Of a stretch of DNA of 6,951 nucleotides, positions 1 to 5,006 are shown piece after piece. The DNA is from DASQEH01 sp038239485. GTDB lineage: Bacteria; Actinomycetota; Actinomycetes; Propionibacteriales; Nocardioidaceae. The stretch spans positions 1-6,951 of the forward strand of contig JBBSET010000093.1 in the NCBI GenBank assembly GCA_038239485.1, written 5' to 3'. Below the pieces are notes generated by a model, which was not told the origin of the DNA, searched no databases, and saw only the letters and a program-made list of their open reading frames with translations. How positions within the stretch are numbered: position 1 is the first letter of the stretch; every line of letters starts with the position of its first letter. Position numbers and translations under genes: made by a program.

Positions 1-73
1 CGCCCGGCGCGGGCGGCGGGGGCGGGGGCGCGCCGCCCCCCCCCCCCCCCCGCCCCACCCCCCCCCCCCCCCC
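1..73. repeat. G/C homopolymer low-complexity stretch, probable contig-end artefact
   Basis: Only G and C occur here apart from one A at 57, with C runs at about 36-50 and 58-73 on the plus strand. Normal mixed sequence begins at 74. The stretch lies inside the reading frame of the HAD hydrolase gene and would encode mainly glycine, then alanine/proline, which does not fit that family. Runs of G on one strand at a contig edge are typical of low-signal sequencing or misassembly. A genuine repeat is possible but less likely. Confidence 0.7.
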
Positions 74-500
74 TCGACTCGATCCACGTCTCCCCGTTGA
101 TCTCACCATCCGGGAACGCCCTGTTCATCCGGTACCCGCGCCCGATCACCTCCACCGCCACCAAGGCATCGGGGACGTGCTCCAGCACGGCACGGACAGC
201 GGGCTCGGGACCGAACGTGACAGCAGAGGTGATGGTCACGGGCGGATAGCTGAAGGTCACTGCGCCGTTGCTCGCGACGCAGTGGCCCGACTCCAGCCCG
301 AGCGCGTCGCTGACCCGGGTGATGCCGAAGGTCGACCGGCCGGTCGACAGCACGACGTGGGCGCCCGCGTCTCGGGCGGCGTGCACCGCCTTCACCACGG
401 CCGGGGTCATCTCCTCGTGCCAGTCGACGAGCGTCCCGTCGATGTCGAGCGCGACCAGACGCGGCCCACCGGGCGGCTGTAGGTCGTGCCCGGTTGTCAC
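74..500 (-). CDS. HAD-superfamily hydrolase, Cof-like subfamily (C-terminus missing)
   Basis: I translated this frame by hand from a GTG at 500-498. The product starts MTTGHDLQPPGGPRLVALDI and carries HAD motif I, DIDGTLVD, at residues 19-26 with the nucleophile Asp19 and acid Asp21. Motif II follows as LSTGRS (51-56), then SNGA (78-81), usual for the Cof/IIB branch of sugar-phosphate or nucleotide-type phosphatases. About 142 residues are readable of a family length near 260-280; the lysine and acidic motifs III/IV and most of the cap domain are lost in the homopolymer stretch at 1-73. The GTG overlaps the serS TGA as GTGA, so translation is probably coupled to serS and the two are likely co-transcribed. 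Substrate cannot be inferred. Family assignment is firm; the truncation looks technical rather than mutational. Confidence 0.88.
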
Positions 501-1771
501 GCGATGGGGTCCAGGGTCGTACGCCCTTGCAGATAGGGCCGCAACATCTCGGGCACCCGCACGGACCCGTCGGCCTGCTGGTGGGTCTCGAGCAGCGCGA
601 CGATCGTCCGGGCCGTGGCCATCAACGTCCCGTTCAGGGTCGCGACGGGCTCGGTGGAGCCGTCGCCACGCATCCGGATGTCGAGGCGTCGGGACTGGAA
701 CTGGGTGCAGTTCGAGGTGGACGTCAGCTCCCGGTACTTGGCCTGCGTGGGGATCCACGCCTCGCAGTCGAACTTGCGGACCGCGCTCAGCCCGAGGTCG
801 CCGGCCGCGACGTCGATGACCCGGAAGGCGAGTCCGAGGTCGGTCATCCACTCCTTCTCCCAGGCCAGCAGCCGCTCGTGCTCGACGTAGGACTCCTCGA
901 GCGTGGTGTAGGTGAACATCTCGACCTTGTCGAACCAGTGGACGCGGAAGATCCCCCGGGTGTCCTTGCCGTAGGACCCGGCCTCGCGGCGAAAACACGG
1001 GCTGAAGGCGGCATACCTCAGCGGCAGGGACGCGGCGTCGAGGATCTCGTCGCTGTGGTACGCCGCGAGGGCGACCTCGGAGGTACCGACCAGGTAGAGG
1101 TCGTCCTTCTCCAGGTGGTAGACATCGTCGGCCGCCTGGCCGAGGAAACCGGTTCCCTCCATCGCACGCGGCTTGACCAGCGCGGGCGGCAGCATCGGGA
1201 TGAACCCCCACGACACCGCCCGGTCCATCGCGGCGTTGACCAGCGCAAGCTCGAGCTGGGCGCCGACGCCGGTGAGGAAGTAGAACCTCGAGCCGCTCAC
1301 CTTCGCGCCACGCTCGATGTCGATGGCACCGAGCCGCCGCCCGAGCTCCACATGGTCCGCCGGGTCGAAACCTTCGGCAGCGAAGTCCCTGGGCTCACCC
1401 ACGTGCTCCAGCACGACGTAGTCGTCCTCGCCGCCGGCCGGAGCCGCGTCGGAGGCGAGGTTCGGAAGTTGGAGGATGGCGTCGTTGTAGGCGGCCTCGG
1501 CGAGGCTCTGCGCCGACTCGGCATCCTTGACCTGGGAGGACAGGTCCTTCGTGCGGGCCAACAGGGCCGCTTTCTCGTCACCCTTGGCCTGCGCCACCTG
1601 CTTGCCGAGCACCTTCTGCTCGCCTCGAAGCCTCTCGAAAGCGCCGATCGCAGCGCGGCGCGCGTCGGCGGCGCCCAAGATCTCGTCGACGAGGTCAGGC
1701 GAGGCCCCGCGACGCCGCTGCGCCTCGCGGGCACGCTCGGGGTGGGCTCGTAGTTCCCTCGCATCGATCAT
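497..1771 (-). CDS. serS: seryl-tRNA synthetase (SerRS)
   Basis: This 424-residue class II aminoacyl-tRNA synthetase attaches serine to tRNA-Ser (and tRNA-Sec where present) in the cytosol. Residues 1-105 form the N-terminal tRNA-binding arm, with a helical, charged coiled-coil stretch at about 28-100. The catalytic core holds the TSE serine-site motif (230-232), motif 2 at FRREAG (260-265), RVHWFDKVEMF (276-286), SNCTQFQ (353-359) and motif 3 around LNGTLMATARTI (379-390). Length is normal and no catalytic motif is missing. The ATG at 1771 gives the standard start MIDARELRAHPE. There is no good Shine-Dalgarno, but TAGGCT lies 6 nt upstream, suggesting a leaderless transcript. The gene is divergent from the PAP2/DAGK gene and overlaps the downstream HAD gene by 4 nt. 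The Trp at 279 sits where Gln is common in other bacteria. Confidence 0.98.
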   Translation of the reverse strand: MIDARELRAHPERAREAQRRRGASPDLVDEILGAADARRAAIGAFERLRGEQKVLGKQVAQAKGDEKAALLARTKDLSSQVKDAESAQSLAEAAYNDAILQLPNLASDAAPAGGEDDYVVLEHVGEPRDFAAEGFDPADHVELGRRLGAIDIERGAKVSGSRFYFLTGVGAQLELALVNAAMDRAVSWGFIPMLPPALVKPRAMEGTGFLGQAADDVYHLEKDDLYLVGTSEVALAAYHSDEILDAASLPLRYAAFSPCFRREAGSYGKDTRGIFRVHWFDKVEMFTYTTLEESYVEHERLLAWEKEWMTDLGLAFRVIDVAAGDLGLSAVRKFDCEAWIPTQAKYRELTSTSNCTQFQSRRLDIRMRGDGSTEPVATLNGTLMATARTIVALLETHQQADGSVRVPEMLRPYLQGRTTLDPIA

Positions 1772-1777
1772 CAGGCC

Positions 1778-1783
1778 AGCCTA
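1778..1783 (-). promoter_or_regulatory. Predicted -10 box of serS (TAGGCT)
   Basis: Read on the minus strand, TAGGCT fits the actinobacterial -10 consensus TANNNT. It is followed by the six bases GGCCTG and then the serS ATG, so transcription would begin at or next to the A of the start codon. No convincing -35 box is visible. The same hexamer and spacing occur before the DUF4446 gene and pheA. Confidence 0.6.
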
Positions 1784-1847
1784 ACGATCTCGGGTTTCAC
1801 CGTGTCCCGAGCCGCATGAGAAGGTAGTCGCACCCCTACATCGGTCC

Positions 1848-1862
1848 CGCGGCTGCTCCGCG
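1848..1862 (+). other. Short GC inverted repeat in the PAP2/DAGK leader
   Basis: CGCGG, a five-base loop CTGCT, then CCGCG can form a 5-bp GC hairpin. It ends 3 nt before the GGAGG Shine-Dalgarno at 1866-1870, so in a leader RNA it could affect ribosome access. In DNA this rich in G and C a stem of this size can occur by chance. Confidence 0.25.
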
Positions 1863-1865
1863 AGC

Positions 1866-1899
1866 GGAGGCGTCCACGGTGAGACTCGAGACCACGTGA
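1866..1899 (+). promoter_or_regulatory. Shine-Dalgarno plus six-codon upstream reading frame, coupled to the PAP2/DAGK gene
   Basis: GGAGG at 1866-1870 is followed after 8 nt by a GTG at 1879 that opens a six-codon frame (MRLETT) ending in TGA at 1897-1899. That TGA overlaps the GTG start of the PAP2/DAGK gene at 1896 as GTGA. The Shine-Dalgarno is 25 nt from the main start, too far to serve it directly, but ideally placed for the short frame. The simplest reading is a leader peptide that delivers ribosomes to the main gene by termination-reinitiation. Inference only; the short frame could be chance. Confidence 0.4.
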
Positions 1900-3467
1900 G
1901 TGTGTCGCGCGCCGAACGCCGGGCGGCCGTCACCGCCGCCGGGTTCTTCGTCCCGCTTGCGGTACTGACGGCGCTCGTCTGGTCGGGTTTCGGCCCGCTC
2001 CTGCGCCAGGACGCGCGGGTGGTGTTCTCGTGGCACGGCGCGGTCGCACACAACGGGTGGCACAACGTCTTCGCGGTCGTCGCAGCACTCGCCCAGCCGT
2101 GGGTCCTGCTCACAGCGATGCTCCTGCTGGCGATCTCGTTCTCGATCCGGCGGCAGGTCCGGATCGCCGGTTGGATCCTCGTCATCGCCGTCACCCAGCG
2201 AGCGGCGTACGCCGTGCTGAAAGAGCTGGTTCGCCGCGATCGTCCCGACATCCCACACCAGATCACGGGCTGGTCGTTCCCGTCCGGTCACGCCACGTCG
2301 ATCGCAGCCGGAATGGGGATCCTCATCGTCTTGACCCACCAGGGAATGACCGGGCCGGCGGCACGACGTGGTCTGGTCGCGGCCTGGCTGGGCATCGCGG
2401 TGCTCGTCGGCGCCGACCGCGTCTTCGTCGGCGCCCACTACCCCACCGACGTTGTCGCAGGGTGGCTGCTGGGTGCCGTGATCGTGTTCGGGACGTCAGC
2501 GATGTTCGGCGTGGTCGGCCCCGACCGGCTGTTCGACGACGAGCCGACCGGACCGCAGGACGCGGGTGCCCGACGGGTGCTGGGCATCGTCTTGAACCCC
2601 GTCAAGATCCCCGACGCCGAGTCGTTCAAGGCCCGGGTAGGAGCGTCGGCGCGGTCGGCCGGGTGGGACGAGCCGCTGTGGTTCGAGACCACGGTCGACG
2701 ACGCCGGCGCCTCGATGGCGCGAGCCGCGGTCGCCGCCGGTGCGGACGTGGTGGCTGTGGCGGGCGGCGACGGGACGGTGCGGGTGGTGTGCAGCGAGAT
2801 GGTGGGCAGCGGAGTGCCCGTCGGCGTGATCCCCATCGGCACCGGAAACCTGCTCGCGCGCAACCTCAACATCCCGCTGGTGCGCGACCAGGCCGTCGAG
2901 ACCGTCCTCCGCGGGCGAGACCGTGCGATCGACACCGTCAGAGTCTCCGGCGACGGTCTCGAGACGACGAGGTTCGTGGTGATGGCCGGACTCGGCCTGG
3001 ACGCGGCGATCATGGCCGGCGCGCCGGACGCCTTGAAGTCGCGGATCGGCTGGCCCGCGTACATCGTCGCGGGAGCGCGACACCTTCGCTACCCGGCGGT
3101 CCGGGTCGACATCAGCATCGACGGCGAGCCGCCGGTGCGAACGCGGGCCCGAACCGTCCTGATCGGGAACGTCGGCTTCCTCCAGGCCGGAATCCCGCTG
3201 CTCCCTGACGCCCGCATCGACGACGGCGTGCTCGACGTGGTCGTGATCGCACCACTGCGGATCTTCGGCTGGCTGCCACTGGTCCTTCGCGTGATGGCTC
3301 GCGGGCGGCGTACCGACGCACAGCTGGACCGCTTCACCGGGCATACCGTTGTCCTCACCGCAGCCCACGCCACGCCGCGCCAGCTCGACGGCGACCCCGT
3401 CGGGTCCGGGACCGAGATCCATGCCGAGATCGAGCCCGGCGTCCTGCTGGTCCGCGTCCCGCGCTGA
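1896..3467 (+). CDS. Fused PAP2 phosphatase / diacylglycerol kinase-family protein
   Basis: This 523-residue protein has two enzyme domains. The N-terminal half is a membrane PAP2 phosphatase with about six hydrophobic segments (roughly 14-30, 60-82, 89-105, 133-148, 157-173, 186-205). Its three active-site motifs are present: K-x6-RP (Lys109, Arg116-Pro117), PSGH (129-132, His132) and R-x5-H-x3-D (Arg175, His181, Asp185). A linker at about 206-226 leads to a cytosolic lipid-kinase domain with the nucleotide loop GGDGTV (290-295), PIGTGN (313-318), GLGLDA (365-370), DGVLDV (443-448) and QLDGDP (496-501). PAP2 enzymes remove, and DAG kinases add, a phosphate on lipids such as phosphatidate/diacylglycerol; the true substrates here are unknown. 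The kinase loop has Arg-Val where many DgkB-type enzymes have Asn-Glu. The GTG at 1896 is the first ATG or GTG in frame after an upstream stop at 1782; a second in-frame GTG is at 1902. The architecture is known in actinobacteria. Confidence 0.95.
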   Translation: MSVSRAERRAAVTAAGFFVPLAVLTALVWSGFGPLLRQDARVVFSWHGAVAHNGWHNVFAVVAALAQPWVLLTAMLLLAISFSIRRQVRIAGWILVIAVTQRAAYAVLKELVRRDRPDIPHQITGWSFPSGHATSIAAGMGILIVLTHQGMTGPAARRGLVAAWLGIAVLVGADRVFVGAHYPTDVVAGWLLGAVIVFGTSAMFGVVGPDRLFDDEPTGPQDAGARRVLGIVLNPVKIPDAESFKARVGASARSAGWDEPLWFETTVDDAGASMARAAVAAGADVVAVAGGDGTVRVVCSEMVGSGVPVGVIPIGTGNLLARNLNIPLVRDQAVETVLRGRDRAIDTVRVSGDGLETTRFVVMAGLGLDAAIMAGAPDALKSRIGWPAYIVAGARHLRYPAVRVDISIDGEPPVRTRARTVLIGNVGFLQAGIPLLPDARIDDGVLDVVVIAPLRIFGWLPLVLRVMARGRRTDAQLDRFTGHTVVLTAAHATPRQLDGDPVGSGTEIHAEIEPGVLLVRVPR

Positions 3468-3530
3468 CGAGAGGCTGAGGACACGATGCCAGGAGCTGTC
3501 CCCGTCAACGGAGTTGGCGCCGCCGCCGCC

Positions 3531-3536
3531 TAGGCT
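3531..3536 (+). promoter_or_regulatory. Predicted -10 box of the DUF4446 gene (TAGGCT)
   Basis: TAGGCT is followed by CAGGAC and then the GTG start at 3543. The hexamer and 6-nt gap match those before serS and pheA, so a transcript starting at the GTG is likely. This implies the gene has its own promoter although it lies only 75 bp behind the PAP2/DAGK gene. No clear -35 box is seen. Confidence 0.55.
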
Positions 3537-3542
3537 CAGGAC

Positions 3543-4007
3543 GTGCCCTTCGCACCGACAACCCTGAGCTGGCTGAGCCTCGTGGCCCTGGTCGTCGCCG
3601 TCCTCGGGCTGCTCCTCGCCCTGGCCGCCTGGCGGCGCGCCGGGCGGCTGCCCTCGAGGCTGGCCAAGTCGGCGCGACGACCTCGCTCGCCGATGCGGCC
3701 CAGCCATACCCCGCTGTCGTCGGACCAGGCCACGGCGCAGATCGAGGCGCTCCGGGCGGACGCCGCGACGGCACTGCGGCATGTCGCGGTCGTGCGGTAC
3801 GACGCCTTCGGCGATATGGGCGGGCACATGTCGTGGTCGCTGGCGCTGCTCGACGACGGCGGGGACGGTGTCGTCCTGACTTCGATCCATGGCCGCAGCG
3901 ACTCGCGTACGTATGCCAAGAACGTGGCCGGCTGGTCGGCGCACCAGCAGCTGTCGCCCGAGGAGGACGAGGCCATCGGCTTCGCCCGCAACACGGCTGC
4001 ACCCTGA
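3543..4007 (+). CDS. DUF4446 family membrane-anchored protein
   Basis: This 154-residue protein of unknown function has one N-terminal hydrophobic helix (about 8-30), a basic Arg/Lys/Pro-rich stretch (31-53), then a soluble domain expected on the cytoplasmic side by the positive-inside rule. The domain shows the conserved DUF4446 features: VRYDAFGDMGG (84-94), SLALLDDGGDG (99-109), SIHGRSDSRTYAK (114-126) and a C-terminal LSPEEDEAI (137-145). Length is normal for the family. The GTG start is supported by the upstream TAGGCT and by the position of the membrane helix. No enzyme motif is recognised. The gene runs in the same direction as the PAP2/DAGK gene and converges on pheA. Members of this family are often found near pheA and serS in actinobacteria (general recollection, not searched). 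Confidence 0.9.
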   Translation: MPFAPTTLSWLSLVALVVAVLGLLLALAAWRRAGRLPSRLAKSARRPRSPMRPSHTPLSSDQATAQIEALRADAATALRHVAVVRYDAFGDMGGHMSWSLALLDDGGDGVVLTSIHGRSDSRTYAKNVAGWSAHQQLSPEEDEAIGFARNTAAP

Positions 4008-4010
4008 GGT

Positions 4011-4046
4011 CCGCCCGAGCCCGCAGAGGGCGGCCGGCCTAGCCGG
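4011..4046. terminator. GC hairpins between convergent DUF4446 and pheA genes, possible bidirectional terminator
   Basis: Two inverted repeats lie in the convergent junction: CCGCCC (4011-4016) with GGGCGG (4028-4033) around an 11-nt loop, and CCGGC (4034-4038) with GCCGG (4042-4046) around CTA. The CTA loop is the pheA stop codon read on the other strand. Neither stem is followed by a T run on either strand, so this is not a canonical intrinsic terminator, though many actinobacterial terminators lack the T run. Confidence 0.35.
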
Positions 4047-4974
4047 TGCGAAGGGACGACAGCCAGGCGGCCGCAGCGGCGAACTCCGCGTCGGTCGTCC
4101 CACTCGTCGGCGAGGCGATCACCCCGTCCGCGCGCGGGTACGACCCGAGGAAGCGCACCTCGTCGGAGGTCCGGCGCAAGCCCATCAGCGCCTCCCCCAC
4201 CCGGGAATCCAGCACGTGGCCCTCGGCGTCGATCGCGAAACAGTACTTGCCGAGCGCCGAGCCGGTCGGCCTCGACTGGATCCAGGTCAGGTCCACCCCC
4301 CGGGCGGCGAACTGCTCCAGCAGCTCCAACAGCGCACCCGGCCGGTTCTCGTGGATGTAGACGATGATCGAGGTCTTGTCCGCCCCGGTACGCGGTTGCG
4401 GCAGACCCGGTCGAGCCACCAGGACGAACCGGGTGACGGCACCGGTCCGGTCGGCGATCCCCGAGGCGAGCGTCGCCAGCCGGTACGTCTGGCCGGCGAT
4501 CGGCGCGGAGATGGCGGCGTCGTACGGGGAGTCCGGCCCTGCGACGACGGCGGCGGCGTGTGCGGTCGACGACTCGAGCACGACTTCGGCCTTGGGCAGG
4601 TTCGCCGCCAGCCACTTGCGGCACTGTGCCTCGGCATGGGGGTGCGTGGCGACCCGCCGGACGTCCGACAGCGTGGTCCCATGCTTGGCGAGCAGCGAGA
4701 ACTGGACCTCGATAGTCATCTCGCGCTGGATCATCAGCGCGTCGCCCGAGGTCAGGGCGTCGAGCGTCATCGGTACGGCGCCCTCCACCGAGTTCTCTAT
4801 CGGCACCACCGCGCCGTCCACCTCGCCGTCACGCACCGCCTCGAGCGCAGTCGCCACCGACGAGGCCGGGTAGAGGACCGCCGTCGCCGCCGCCGGGAGG
4901 GTACGCAGCGCCGCCTCGGTGAAGGTCCCCTCGGGACCGAGGTAGGCGTAACGGGCAGGGGGAACACCAGGCAT
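4039..4974 (-). CDS. pheA: Prephenate dehydratase
   Basis: This cytosolic enzyme converts prephenate to phenylpyruvate, water and CO2 in phenylalanine synthesis. From the ATG at 4974 it has 311 residues, the usual size for a stand-alone actinobacterial enzyme without a fused chorismate mutase. The catalytic domain (about 8-185) shows YLGPEGTF (11-18), PIENSVEG (58-65), STAHAA (136-141) and the TRF motif (181-183), whose Thr is essential for catalysis in this family. A C-terminal ACT domain (about 200-280), which senses phenylalanine, has GALL (213-216) and QSRP (233-236) where ESRP is the usual form. A GTG at 4980 would add Met-Gly, but the ATG fits better: TAGGCT ends 6 nt before it, exactly as at serS, and GTGGGC then forms the gap. 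Divergent from larB and convergent with the DUF4446 gene. Confidence 0.97.
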   Translation of the reverse strand: MPGVPPARYAYLGPEGTFTEAALRTLPAAATAVLYPASSVATALEAVRDGEVDGAVVPIENSVEGAVPMTLDALTSGDALMIQREMTIEVQFSLLAKHGTTLSDVRRVATHPHAEAQCRKWLAANLPKAEVVLESSTAHAAAVVAGPDSPYDAAISAPIAGQTYRLATLASGIADRTGAVTRFVLVARPGLPQPRTGADKTSIIVYIHENRPGALLELLEQFAARGVDLTWIQSRPTGSALGKYCFAIDAEGHVLDSRVGEALMGLRRTSDEVRFLGSYPRADGVIASPTSGTTDAEFAAAAAWLSSLRTG

Positions 4975-4980
4975 GCCCAC

Positions 4981-4986
4981 AGCCTA
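4981..4986 (-). promoter_or_regulatory. Predicted -10 box of pheA (TAGGCT)
   Basis: On the minus strand TAGGCT is followed by GTGGGC and then the ATG at 4974, the same hexamer and spacing as at serS and the DUF4446 gene. It favours ATG 4974 over GTG 4980 as the start and predicts a leaderless mRNA, leaving no room for a 5' leader attenuator or riboswitch. No good -35 box is visible. Confidence 0.6.
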
Positions 4987-4994
4987 GAGAGGCT
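4981..4994. promoter_or_regulatory. Inverted repeat AGCCT-AGAG-AGGCT between divergent pheA and larB
   Basis: Five-base arms (4981-4985 and 4990-4994) flank AGAG. The left arm lies inside the pheA -10 box and the right arm abuts and shares one base with the larB -10 box. A dimeric regulator bound here would cover both promoters. The symmetry may simply arise because two back-to-back -10 boxes of similar sequence create it. Confidence 0.3.
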
Positions 4995-4999
4995 AGATT
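4994..4999 (+). promoter_or_regulatory. Predicted -10 box of larB (TAGATT)
   Basis: TAGATT matches TANNNT and lies 7 nt (CGCCCGC) before the larB ATG at 5007, so a leaderless or nearly leaderless transcript is expected. It sits 7 bp from the opposing pheA -10 box, so the two polymerases could hardly bind together and expression may be mutually exclusive at any moment. Confidence 0.55.
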
Positions 5000-5006
5000 C
5001 GCCCGC

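Noticed and set aside
494..1753. Long open frame (419 codons) on the plus strand opposite serS
   Set aside because: It lies wholly antisense to serS, whose class II synthetase motifs are unmistakable. The composition is Arg/Gly/Val-rich with no recognisable domain, as expected for a shadow frame in high-GC DNA.
1772..1895. A -10 box for the PAP2/DAGK gene in the divergent spacer
   Set aside because: No TANNNT hexamer is found on the plus strand here; TAGTCG and TACATC both lack the final T. A promoter must exist, but I cannot place it.
3514..3530. GCC-rich short tandem stretch before the DUF4446 gene as a functional repeat
   Set aside because: Only about four GCC units; expected by chance in DNA of this composition.
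2496..4103. 535-codon minus-strand open frame opposite the PAP2/DAGK and DUF4446 genes
   Set aside because: It crosses two well-supported genes and the convergent junction, and its translation is low-complexity Arg/Gly/Asp/His-rich without a known motif.
3536..4624. 362-codon minus-strand frame overlapping pheA and the DUF4446 gene
   Set aside because: It is an out-of-frame reading of pheA that runs on antisense to the DUF4446 gene; Arg/Gly/Pro-rich with no family signature.
4981..5006. Phenylalanine attenuator, T-box or riboswitch ahead of pheA, or a nickel riboswitch ahead of larB
   Set aside because: Only 32 bp lie between the two start codons and the predicted transcripts begin at the start codons, leaving no room for a structured leader.
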